This document shows positions 50,709 through 60,660 of a DNA stretch of 64,000 bases, in pieces (the first letter of the stretch is position 1; every line of letters begins with the position of its first letter). Made by a program: the position numbers and the translations under genes. The notes below the pieces were generated by a model. The model did not search any database. It saw nothing but the letters and a program-made list of their open reading frames with translations, and was not told the DNA's origin. The DNA comes from Tritrichomonas musculus (taxonomy: Eukaryota > Parabasalia > Tritrichomonadida > Tritrichomonadidae): the NCBI GenBank assembly GCA_039105265.1, contig JAPFFF010000005.1:6743501-6807500 (forward strand), written 5' to 3'.

Positions 50709-53700
50709 CTACCAAAAAGGACACCATCCAAGGAAATGACGATCATATTCTTTAGGATCAGCAGCAATTTGAATTAAAGTTGAAACCTGCTCTTCAACGT
50801 TGAGAACTTTATCTTCAGGTGCGTCGAAAGGAAGAGGATCTTTTCCATTCAATTTCTTTGACACTCTTTCAAGGATCATTGAAGTAGCAGCCTCGCTTGT
50901 TACGATTTCCCTTCCATAAAAGATTGGCTCATGAACGAACACTTCAAGTTGGGCGATTATTGAACTTTGATTCTCTCTTAAGACCCACAAAACGTTTTCA
51001 CAACAAGTTCTAAATAAACCATCGACTCTTTCACCGTCGAGAGCATTCAAAATCATTCTAGTCAATCTGAAAGGAACTCTTTCTTTAAAGGTCTTCCTAT
51101 TCATTGCGACTTCGAAAGAATCACCAAAGTCGATATGAATAACTCTTCCAGTATGTTTCTGTATCATTATATTGCTTGGATGACGATCACCAAGGCCAAT
51201 TGTATAACCAGCCATTGACATCAATGCTGTTGAAATTGTGTAAGTTTTACTACGACGTAACCAAGCTGCAGGTGAAGGTGATCTTAACCAAAGCATTTCA
51301 CGAAGTTCGCCTGCATTTTGTTTGGATGCAACTTCATTGAAAACTTCGTGCTTTTGACATGAATTCAAATGATTGTAAATCGGTCCACAAAATTGTGTAT
51401 ATATGTCAATTTCAATGTTTTTCTTTATGTGCCAATGGCTTCGGTATTCAGAGACAAGAACTTGAAGAGTATCACTTCCAGTCACCCAAGAAATAAAACC
51501 GGCATTCGGCGCAAATGGAACAACTGCATATTGCGAAATTGAAGTGCCCAAATCACTCGTGTTTCGATTCGCGGCTAGAAGAGAATTAATTAATTTGAAA
51601 AATTGCATAATTCGCTGATCTAGACGGAGATCTTCATTGCCTTTTAAGAGGAATTTGCAGCGGTTTCCAAAAGTGTCGACCATGTAAACAGACCTGGGAT
51701 GTGCTTGGGTTGACAAAACTTGCAATTCAGGCTCAATGTAATAAAGTTGAGGAATTTGATTGCCATCGTTATTATCTTGCTGTCCTGATTCGTTGTTTAT
51801 ATCGCTATTTTGGTAATTTAAGTTTGTCATGCTTGCATTATTATTGTTATTATTATTATTGTTATTTTGTTTGTTGTGATTTCCAACTCCATTGTTATTG
51901 TTGTTGTTACTGTTAACATTACTACTACTGTTGCCATTGTATAAGTAAAAGTTGCTGCTGTTGCTGACTGCACTTGATAAATTAATTGTACTTGACGTCC
52001 GGTATTTATTGATGTTGATGTTGCTACTATTGCTGCTATTTTTAAGAACTTCATAAGTTCCTGGAATGGCCAAATTAAATCCACGTTTATTTGCAAGTTC
52101 AGGTGAAATTTTGTTCAACATAATTGACGTTATCTTTTTCATCTGATTTCCAAATTCGTTGTAAAGAGCTCTGAAGTTATCCCACATTTGCTTAACAATT
52201 GAATCGTTTCCATTTTTGTACTTTTCAAAGGCTGAACGACACTGAATTAAAGGATTTGCATATTGACGGCTCAAAAGCCTGTCAAATTCACAAAGTTCAT
52301 TCTTTTCACGTCCTGATTTCGTCTTTCTTCGATTGTATAAATATTCAGTATAACTACTATTATCAGTCTCTCCAACATCGATACCCAAATCGTCATTCTG
52401 GTCAATTAATAAGAAATTTGGAATGTTGTTACATTGAGTTTCTTTGTCTTGAAGATTGCTATTATTATTATTATTAGTAACAATTTCTTTTTCACTTTCA
52501 TTGCCATCTTTTATATTTTGATCATCGTTTACAATATCAGACGAGCTTGTCAATTTTTGACTACTTCTACTAAATAAGTAGTTTTTACCATAACTTTCAT
52601 CATAGGATTCAAATTGCTTATTGAGAATTTTAATGACCATTTCTTTGTTTCCTCTTTTTTGAGCTTTTGAAGCTGTTTCAAGTGTTGTTATCCAGTTTTC
52701 TAGCCAACTAACTGCAGCTTTATGCATACCTTGAATTAATAACTGTGCATCTAAATATGTTGGGACATGACCATGCATCATTCCAAGAGAATTCATGAAT
52801 GACTTCGCGGTGAATGATATTTCACTATCATCAATCATTGAGAGCACATTCAATGGATAAACAACAGTTTCAAAATGATCAGAACCAAAAACATAAATGA
52901 CATCTTGAACAAGCTTTCGAATATTAATGTCATGATGCGAAATATGGACAACTATTTGCGGAATGATTTGAACAATGATCGACGGAGGAAGTGAAACAAT
53001 ATCATCATGAAGTTGTTGGTTCTTCTTTGGTTCAACTCCATAACGGAAGAAGATACTAAACATTTGACATAAGTATTCAAGTGATTCTGAAGGTCTTAAC
53101 TGAGTTGCTTTCAAAAATCCTGAAATCGCATTGAATGCATATTTAGGCCGATCTTCATTAGTTGCATGCGAAAGCGCTCTACTATTTGCATAAGCCCAAC
53201 CAGCCCATGTTCGACTATCGTTTGGCTCCAAATCTTTTGATTTTTCGAACATTCTGCTGATCTTTGTTAAAGCAAGCAATGGCGATGAATTCCTTATATA
53301 TGATGAATTGTACATTTTATACTGCCAATTAGCTTGAATACGATAGGCACGAGCCATGAACTTTTGATCAATTTTGTATTCTTTTTTGTAATTCTGAACC
53401 ATATCGAAAGTTACTTGACCAATTTTAGGGAACACTGAATGATCAATTAAATTATCAGAATTATTATTATTGTTATAATGCTCACATACTTTTTTGAAGT
53501 AATTTTCATCGTTGCTTTCAAAAAGTCGATTCAAAAGTTTAATAAGTCCTAATGCTTCTTCTTTTTCACCTCTCGCCCATAAGTTTTTGAGACGCGATAT
53601 AACAACTTCAGGCGATTTAATGTTATGTAAAAACTTTTCACAATAAGAATCAATCAATCTCCACTTCCTTTCTTTTCTGAGAACAGATACCATTTTCAAA

Positions 53701-56700
53701 TACGATTCAACATGCTCTTCTGGTCTAAGAACGAGTCCTCTAACCTCAATCATTCTAATCCAAGCATCACTTTCATGAGAAAAGTTTTTAATTCTGTTTT
53801 GCCAAATTTTATGAATAGATTTAATTTGACATTTCTTCATCAGAAGTGCCTCATTTAACTCAACAAAATGCTGTGCATAAACCATACTTCTTGTTGCCTC
53901 ACTAGCATCGCTCCCATCGAATATTGAATTATTTTCTGCTAATATCTCAAATCCTTTGACTATGTAATTAGACGCATTTTCATAATCTCCACTTCTTATA
54001 GAATAAATAGTTTTATACAAAATTGTATCAATACTTTCATTTGTATGATCGGATAATAAAAACTCTTGAGCTTTTTCAATATTTGCATTATCATATTCTG
54101 CACAAGAAAACCACAAAGCATTTTCTTTCTTTGCATTTAAAGGCATTTTATCGAATACTTTTTCCAAAGCTCTAATTTTATCCCACATTTCCAAATGAGC
54201 ATAACATTGTATTAAAGCGGTAATTTCGTTAATTTTATCATTAGAAATTGAATTAGATGTCTCAAAAATTTCTAAAGGGTTCTGAATTTGCTTCTCAAAA
54301 ATTTCTAACGCTTTTTCCCATTCACCTAGTTGCTCATACCATTTTCCTTTCTCAAGTTCACTCAATTTTGAAGAATATGCAATTAAAATACCTCGTGCTG
54401 AATCTAGATAACCCATTCTTGAATTCAACTCAAGCACGCTTTGAATTGTCGATTTAGAGTCTGGATTATCGCGTAAATATCGCTGCAAAAAGTACAATGA
54501 AAGACAAGGATTTTGCGAAGCCTTTGCAAGAACAGTATCAGGCACTCTTAACGGAAAGCGAACTCTATCGGCCAGATCTGCCAAAATAATAATGATTGGA
54601 TCAATTTTTTCGAAATTTTCAAGTATCATTACAATTGTTTTCGAAAATTGCGTTTTATCTTGAATTCGAAACGTTGACATCCAACAACTCAAGAAAGCGA
54701 AAGGAAACAATTCATCACGAAAAGATTGACTTTGAGCGATTGCATTAACGCAACTTCTAATTGCAACTGAAGGTGAATTTTTAACCACTCTTGTACATAA
54801 CTCATCGATCCAAACACGAGCGTTGTTAAATACTGGTTGTTTCAAATTTGTGAAGGCGCTTTCAATAGGACTCTCACAAACCAAATAATCAAGATGACTT
54901 GTTGTTAAAACAGGCGCTTTAAAAATGCCTTTCGAAGTGTTCATTGCGATACTAGAGTTATTTGGATTATTATTATTAAAGTCTTCATTTTCATTATTAT
55001 TATGCGAATTATCATTAAAATCATCATCTTCATAATTATTTGCATTTCTATCTTCGTTGCTTTGCTTGCTATTAATTCCAGGATTTTGTTTGCTGTTATT
55101 GTTCAATTTTGATCCAAATTTCTTCTCATTAGATGAATTGTTGCTCTTAAGAGACGAGCTGTTTCCAGATTGAAATGACGACGACGATGATTCAGTATGC
55201 GAATTATCATTCAAATTTATCGTCATGATACCGTTTGTGTTAACTTGGTTATTAAAACCGTTATTGTTACCATTTGTTCTTCCCAGGTCATTGTTATCAT
55301 TACCATTTATGCCACTTGAAGCAAATGATTGATATTCTCTTTCATTTGATGCTTCAATAACCGACCGAATATTTGAGAGGGATGGAATTTTCAGTCCAGT
55401 ATTGTTTAGAAAAAGTTCAACAATGTCAATTGAAAGGTCTTCAAATTGACACAAACAAAAAATAAGCTGAACAACTTCATTTAGACTACATCTGAAGAGA
55501 AGAGCGAAGCAAACTCTAGAGATTCTTGATGAATACATTTGCAACTTTCTTAATTGAACCAAATTTTTAACTGTAACAAGCATTGATGCAGTTTTTATGT
55601 CATCTAGAGGCTCTTTTCCAAGCAATTGAAATTCAACCTGTTCAATGAACAACTCTGGGTTTTGGTTCTGAAAGATGATTGCGTAAGATATGAATTTAAG
55701 AACAGTTTTAAAGAACAAGTTGTTGTTATTTTTAGATAAATCATGCAATACTGAAGGATACAAAACAGTAGCACAGTCAGTAAATTCGGTTTTTAAATGA
55801 TATGATAATGATATGCAGCAACGAATGCAATTTAAATTAGTTAGATGTGTTGATAACAATTGAAGAAGAGAGTTTAAATAAGGCACAATATTCATCTTCG
55901 TATGAAGAATGATTAATTCAAGTTCATTAAAAAGAACGTCAACATCTGTTTCTCGATTAATAACGGAAATAAAAGCGTTGATAACTTTTTCTAGAAATGG
56001 CATTGCATTTACTGGATCTTTAGCAAATATCATTGAGAATGAATCACAGACACTTACTGATGGTTCTTTGAAATGTTCACATAATAATTTCAATACAAAA
56101 TGTGTAAAAAACGACATGTTTTGTATCGATATAAGTTGTGTATAACTGTTTTCATTATCTCTTTCTATAGTAACTGTTGATGAAACGCCTATCGTGCCAG
56201 TTAATTTGAGTGCTCTAATAATTATTTCTTTGGATTTCGATGATGCAATCAATCTTAAAATTGAAGGTAACAAATATGGAAAGACAGCAAATAGGTTAAT
56301 TTCTGCATTATCTTCAATAATTATTTGACGTAATGCATCAAGGGCTGCCAAGTAAACTATTTCTTTTTGATTGTAAGTAAAAGTGTATATAAAAACAGGA
56401 ATGACTTGATAGATGTAAGGTCGAAGATAACGTGATAACATTTGTAAAGTATTGAATAAAAATGAATCACATTTGGCAATCCATTTTGAATTCTCTACTT
56501 TATAAACCATTAATAAAAGCCGGCTATGCGATTCCAAATGATTTGAAGAATCAGTCTTCTGCTGCGCCTCATCTTCTTCTTTGATTGCTTTATAATCAGA
56601 ATTACGATTTATGTTCATGTTTGAGTTTGGATATGAGTTCGAGCTCATGCTGACTGTTATATTCAGATTCGACAAAATGTTGTCGGATGAATAAATAATA

Positions 56701-58859
56701 TTATTCTTATTAGATTGATAAGCTCTTGAACCTAAGGTTGTCAACAAGAAGTCACGATGTATGACTCTTCGTAAGTCAATTTGATGAATCGAATCATCTG
56801 GAATTGAAAGCGACAAATCACCTAAAGTGTCATTTGTTTGCGAGTCAAAAGATCGCGAGTTTTTGACCATTCCAGGCGTGAACACTGGATTTGTTTCATT
56901 AACAGTGGTAAATGGCATTGTTGAACTTTTTGTTTGGTTTATGGCAAGTGTAACCGACGATAAATGAGAGGACTGCGATGATGAGGATGAAGAAACAGCA
57001 GTTGATGTGTTTAACGGAATGTCCTTTATTGGATTTCCATGTGATAATAGCCACACACAAAACCAAGTTAAATTAGGAATGAATTGTGGCTCAAATTGCA
57101 CAAAATGCTCGCCTATCAGCGGCATCAATGAAAATGATTTGGCTGATCTAGCTGGATTTTTATATGAAACATTTGTAACGAGAAAATTATTAACAAATAA
57201 GATGATTTGTGGCACTATATATAAAGGATTTAACTGAGCTGCAGCTGCAATTAATGGTATCGCTGCCCTTCGAACTTTATACGACGTGTCTGCAAGCAAT
57301 TGAAATAATTGAGACGTTTTATCAACAACATCTTCAGCTTTAATTTGATTTAATGCACATAATCGAACTTCTTTTGATTCATCTATCATGGCTAATCTAA
57401 CCATTTCGTCAGTCGCTTCTTGACATGAGAAAGAATGGAGAATACTCGCAAAAAGCCATCGTATTTTTTCATTTTGTGAATATGAAAAGTGCCTTAATAA
57501 TGGAAAAATATCATCAATTCGTTCAAATAAAATATTTTGGAAGGTGGATAAAATTCTCAAAGACACTTTTTGAGCAAAAAAATCTGCTCGTGGGTTCAAT
57601 CCTTCATTAAATAATTTCATCATTTGCTCTCGAATTTCCATTAAAATATCAATCCTTTTACGTAGTGCCCGCAATGCATTTTTACACATAATATTATTTG
57701 TGAATATATTAACTGGTATTTTTTGCTGTGGAAATAATTCGATTATCGTACAAAATATTTTAAAGTTATAATTGATAATTTTTTTGTTTTGATAAGAATG
57801 CAAGGATGATGACAAAACTTCAATGATATCAGTAACTGGAACCATTGGTTTTGGCAACGATCTAATAAAATTATCAAGAACATCAAGCAAATTTCTAATA
57901 CAATCAATTTGATTTTGCGTTGTTGTTTTTATATTATTGAGAAGAGATCGAAAAATCAATAGTGATTGATCGTTTGATAATACGCTTTGATCACCATTTG
58001 CTAATAATAAAAGAAATTTATACGTTTCGATTGGTATTTCTTCCGTTTTAAATGATAAGGAATTAACAAGTTTTTTAATTAATGTCTGATTATCAGCTGC
58101 TTTTGGAAATAAAAGAAAAATAGATTTTAATGTTAATATAAATCCTGTATATGAAGATGATTTTTTGGAATTAAGTGATGCAAAACAATCAAATGCCAAT
58201 GATTGAGCATATGATTCTGCTGTATTAGATGGAACATGAAGTAGGTGAATATTAATAACTTTAACAGCTACTTTCTGCAGAGATCTGTCTGGCGAACATA
58301 TTGCACTCCATATTTCTGGCATCGTATTTATCGTAATTTCAAAAACATCGGAAGGAATGAAGCGACCACACTGTCGTAAAATTAAAAGTCCATTATATAA
58401 ACTTTTATTTTCACCTTTTGATTGAGTTTTTGATTTTAAATATGAACTAACTGATTCTAATGATATTCGAAGAAATGTATAATTATCTGGATTTTCTTCA
58501 GCTAGGTAACGAAGCGTAGTTGTTGCTGCTTGACATACATCTCTATTTTCAGAAGATGTTAATGCATTTACCATTGGGAAATTTTTCTTAACATGATCGT
58601 ATGATCTGAAAAAAAAATGAAGAATAGAAAAAGCCAAAAGCGCCATCATATTTCCTTTTACAGTTTTTATTTGAGAAATTCGAGCGAGTTCTGACTCCCA
58701 CGAAGTCATTATAGAAGATAACTGCGATTCGTTATAATCAAGTAAATATTGACCGAGCTGAGATGCTAATAATTGACGTTTTTTCTTCCATGATGCATAA
58801 TCTGTTATTGAATCGACAAAAATAGCAGAATTGATATTAGAGTCTGAGTATCCATCCAT
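50709..58859 (-). CDS. TOR: TOR serine/threonine protein kinase
   Basis: The 2716-residue product is a PIKK of the TOR type. A long alpha-solenoid of HEAT-like repeats fills the N-terminal half, then a FAT domain (about 1500-2050). An FRB-like region includes SWLENWITTLETASKAQKRG and QMWDNFRALYNEFGNQMKKI. The kinase domain follows, with FLLKGNEDLRLDQRIMQFF, GLGDRHPSNIMIQKHTGRVI (catalytic loop near 2555) and HIDFGDSFE, and the FATC tail ends FLGWCPFW as in TOR proteins. It has the overall TOR length. Odd points: a long Asn-rich insertion (about 2300-2350) between FRB and kinase domain, and another Ser/Asn-rich stretch near 1190-1310. TOR would act in TORC1/2 complexes controlling growth. One uninterrupted exon. 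Confidence 0.96.
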   Translation of the reverse strand: MDGYSDSNINSAIFVDSITDYASWKKKRQLLASQLGQYLLDYNESQLSSIMTSWESELARISQIKTVKGNMMALLAFSILHFFFRSYDHVKKNFPMVNALTSSENRDVCQAATTTLRYLAEENPDNYTFLRISLESVSSYLKSKTQSKGENKSLYNGLLILRQCGRFIPSDVFEITINTMPEIWSAICSPDRSLQKVAVKVINIHLLHVPSNTAESYAQSLAFDCFASLNSKKSSSYTGFILTLKSIFLLFPKAADNQTLIKKLVNSLSFKTEEIPIETYKFLLLLANGDQSVLSNDQSLLIFRSLLNNIKTTTQNQIDCIRNLLDVLDNFIRSLPKPMVPVTDIIEVLSSSLHSYQNKKIINYNFKIFCTIIELFPQQKIPVNIFTNNIMCKNALRALRKRIDILMEIREQMMKLFNEGLNPRADFFAQKVSLRILSTFQNILFERIDDIFPLLRHFSYSQNEKIRWLFASILHSFSCQEATDEMVRLAMIDESKEVRLCALNQIKAEDVVDKTSQLFQLLADTSYKVRRAAIPLIAAAAQLNPLYIVPQIILFVNNFLVTNVSYKNPARSAKSFSLMPLIGEHFVQFEPQFIPNLTWFCVWLLSHGNPIKDIPLNTSTAVSSSSSSQSSHLSSVTLAINQTKSSTMPFTTVNETNPVFTPGMVKNSRSFDSQTNDTLGDLSLSIPDDSIHQIDLRRVIHRDFLLTTLGSRAYQSNKNNIIYSSDNILSNLNITVSMSSNSYPNSNMNINRNSDYKAIKEEDEAQQKTDSSNHLESHSRLLLMVYKVENSKWIAKCDSFLFNTLQMLSRYLRPYIYQVIPVFIYTFTYNQKEIVYLAALDALRQIIIEDNAEINLFAVFPYLLPSILRLIASSKSKEIIIRALKLTGTIGVSSTVTIERDNENSYTQLISIQNMSFFTHFVLKLLCEHFKEPSVSVCDSFSMIFAKDPVNAMPFLEKVINAFISVINRETDVDVLFNELELIILHTKMNIVPYLNSLLQLLSTHLTNLNCIRCCISLSYHLKTEFTDCATVLYPSVLHDLSKNNNNLFFKTVLKFISYAIIFQNQNPELFIEQVEFQLLGKEPLDDIKTASMLVTVKNLVQLRKLQMYSSRISRVCFALLFRCSLNEVVQLIFCLCQFEDLSIDIVELFLNNTGLKIPSLSNIRSVIEASNEREYQSFASSGINGNDNNDLGRTNGNNNGFNNQVNTNGIMTINLNDNSHTESSSSSFQSGNSSSLKSNNSSNEKKFGSKLNNNSKQNPGINSKQSNEDRNANNYEDDDFNDNSHNNNENEDFNNNNPNNSSIAMNTSKGIFKAPVLTTSHLDYLVCESPIESAFTNLKQPVFNNARVWIDELCTRVVKNSPSVAIRSCVNAIAQSQSFRDELFPFAFLSCWMSTFRIQDKTQFSKTIVMILENFEKIDPIIIILADLADRVRFPLRVPDTVLAKASQNPCLSLYFLQRYLRDNPDSKSTIQSVLELNSRMGYLDSARGILIAYSSKLSELEKGKWYEQLGEWEKALEIFEKQIQNPLEIFETSNSISNDKINEITALIQCYAHLEMWDKIRALEKVFDKMPLNAKKENALWFSCAEYDNANIEKAQEFLLSDHTNESIDTILYKTIYSIRSGDYENASNYIVKGFEILAENNSIFDGSDASEATRSMVYAQHFVELNEALLMKKCQIKSIHKIWQNRIKNFSHESDAWIRMIEVRGLVLRPEEHVESYLKMVSVLRKERKWRLIDSYCEKFLHNIKSPEVVISRLKNLWARGEKEEALGLIKLLNRLFESNDENYFKKVCEHYNNNNNSDNLIDHSVFPKIGQVTFDMVQNYKKEYKIDQKFMARAYRIQANWQYKMYNSSYIRNSSPLLALTKISRMFEKSKDLEPNDSRTWAGWAYANSRALSHATNEDRPKYAFNAISGFLKATQLRPSESLEYLCQMFSIFFRYGVEPKKNQQLHDDIVSLPPSIIVQIIPQIVVHISHHDINIRKLVQDVIYVFGSDHFETVVYPLNVLSMIDDSEISFTAKSFMNSLGMMHGHVPTYLDAQLLIQGMHKAAVSWLENWITTLETASKAQKRGNKEMVIKILNKQFESYDESYGKNYLFSRSSQKLTSSSDIVNDDQNIKDGNESEKEIVTNNNNNSNLQDKETQCNNIPNFLLIDQNDDLGIDVGETDNSSYTEYLYNRRKTKSGREKNELCEFDRLLSRQYANPLIQCRSAFEKYKNGNDSIVKQMWDNFRALYNEFGNQMKKITSIMLNKISPELANKRGFNLAIPGTYEVLKNSSNSSNININKYRTSSTINLSSAVSNSSNFYLYNGNSSSNVNSNNNNNNGVGNHNKQNNNNNNNNNNASMTNLNYQNSDINNESGQQDNNDGNQIPQLYYIEPELQVLSTQAHPRSVYMVDTFGNRCKFLLKGNEDLRLDQRIMQFFKLINSLLAANRNTSDLGTSISQYAVVPFAPNAGFISWVTGSDTLQVLVSEYRSHWHIKKNIEIDIYTQFCGPIYNHLNSCQKHEVFNEVASKQNAGELREMLWLRSPSPAAWLRRSKTYTISTALMSMAGYTIGLGDRHPSNIMIQKHTGRVIHIDFGDSFEVAMNRKTFKERVPFRLTRMILNALDGERVDGLFRTCCENVLWVLRENQSSIIAQLEVFVHEPIFYGREIVTSEAATSMILERVSKKLNGKDPLPFDAPEDKVLNVEEQVSTLIQIAADPKEYDRHFLGWCPFW

Positions 58860-59203
58860 AGAAGTGTATTAACTCTATATGACCTTTTATACTCTCAAAT
58901 TTCTTTTTATTTGAAATAGCTTTTGAAAATTTGAATATTATTTCAATTGAATTCGCATTTAATTTTTGATAAAACATACTGAATTATGTTCTGAGAAGAT
59001 GAAAGAATTTCATAAGAAGTAATTGTATTTTTTTTCTTTTAATTCTACAAATAGATATTTGCAAATATAAAGCCAACAAAAATATCACCTATTCACCTCT
59101 TCATAAATCCAATAAACACATAAATATATAATAACAATTAAACATAGATAAAAATAAATATCGAATTTAATAATAACAAATACAAGTATGTAGATATATA
59201 TAT
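58860..59203. other. Intergenic region upstream of TOR
   Basis: About 340 bp between the TOR start and the 3' end of the coiled-coil gene, both minus strand. AT-rich; nothing else recognised. Confidence 0.5.
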
Positions 59204-60004
59204 TCAAACAGGTAAATTTGAAAATTTTGGATATTTTCTCCGAGTATATTTTCGCATTTCTGTAACCTGCTCATTTTGCTTAGTGACTAAATTGTCTTGA
59301 AGCATTTGAATCACATCATGCAATTGTTGCTGTTCCATCCATAATTTTTTATATGTATCATCATCAAATTTTGGTTCTTCAGATGGAGTTTCTGTAACAA
59401 ATACTTCATCTTTACGCTTTTTTGAGTTGCCTTTTTTATTTTCAACATCATGAAGTGCTGATAATTTTTGAAGTTGATCAATTTCATTATTGAGCGAGCT
59501 TAGTTCTTTATTGGCAATTTTCAATTTTTCTCGAATAATATTTCCTTCATTTTTTACTCGGATTAATTTTTCTTGTTGTTGTTGAATTTCGACTTCAACT
59601 TTTGCAGAGTCTAATGATGAGTTCCTTTCTAATTCTTCTAAACCTTCAGATCTTAAAGGCCCAAGCGAGTAACTTAGTTCTTCAATCGCCATTGAAATTA
59701 ATTTTGAATATGGGGTTGGACTTTCAGTAACTTTTTTTAAAACCTCAATTGCAGGCGGGTTTTCATCAGCAAGCCATTCTAAAATTTCTTTTTTCTTTTT
59801 TGCTGATATTGAATTTTGAATTTTTCTTGACGAATATGACGTTTGACGTAATGTAATCAATGGCGTATTTGAGCCACCTCGAAATTCTGTTATATATTCA
59901 CGTGTATTCGAAATTGGTGTAGCTCTAAAGGACGATTGATATGAAGGGGAAAGAATAGACGAATTTGGACGTGATTTCTTGTTTAAAGGAGGAAAACAAC
60001 TCAT
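59204..60004 (-). CDS. Coiled-coil protein of unknown function
   Basis: The 266-residue product begins with a Ser/Pro-rich N-terminus (about 1-70). A helical segment KKKKEILEWLADENPPAIEV is followed by ELSYSLGPLRSEGLEELERN, and a coiled coil (about 130-190) includes LKIANKELSSLNNEIDQLQK. A basic patch KKGNSKKRKDEVF and a second coiled coil near the C-terminus follow (WMEQQQLHDVIQMLQDNLVT). No family recognised. The layout is common among cytoskeletal or flagellar/basal-body proteins, which is only a guess. A single exon upstream of TOR in the same direction. Confidence 0.6.
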   Translation of the reverse strand: MSCFPPLNKKSRPNSSILSPSYQSSFRATPISNTREYITEFRGGSNTPLITLRQTSYSSRKIQNSISAKKKKEILEWLADENPPAIEVLKKVTESPTPYSKLISMAIEELSYSLGPLRSEGLEELERNSSLDSAKVEVEIQQQQEKLIRVKNEGNIIREKLKIANKELSSLNNEIDQLQKLSALHDVENKKGNSKKRKDEVFVTETPSEEPKFDDDTYKKLWMEQQQLHDVIQMLQDNLVTKQNEQVTEMRKYTRRKYPKFSNLPV

Positions 60005-60660
60005 TCTTTCATAAAACTAAACTCCAAAATTTATGAATTTAAATTTGAAGGTTTTTTATGTTATTATAATTTTAGATATATCTTAAAATTTCTAATATAT
60101 ATATATAAATAAAGTCAAATTTAAAACTTTTAAAGCATAAATCTAGTTATTTTTTTTTTTTATTTACATGCAAAAATGAGTATATTGAATTATTATATAT
60201 ATTGATAAATGCTGTCAATGAAGAAATTGGATAAAATTTTAAGAACACTAAAGTAATAATATAATAAACCATATTGGCTCATTTGAAATGGGATGGAATT
60301 ATTGAAATTATTCAAGAAATAATTATAAAATCTAGATGAAATTTTATCAAATTTTGCTAAAAAGTTTTTTCTTTGAATTATAAAGTTTAAGAAATTGTTA
60401 TAAAATCTGGAATTTTAAAATCTGACTCATAAAGATTTATATGAATAGATATAACTTTTAAGTTATATAAAATTCTGGGGAATAGATATTATCAATTCTG
60501 ATTTACATAAAATTCCCAACATTTAACAATAAAAAATATTATAATATCTCAGGAAATGAATAGATAAAATTTATTCAAAAATACGTTTATGATTTTTAAA
60601 ATCACTTTTTCAGCGTTAAAATGGTCACTCAAATAGACGTTTAGCATATGTGTAAAAACA
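60005..60660. other. Divergent intergenic region
   Basis: About 650 bp between the coiled-coil gene (minus) and the LRR gene (plus); both promoters must lie here. A TCACTT at about 60602-60607 resembles the trichomonad initiator, 54 bp upstream of the LRR start, but this is weak evidence. Confidence 0.35.
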
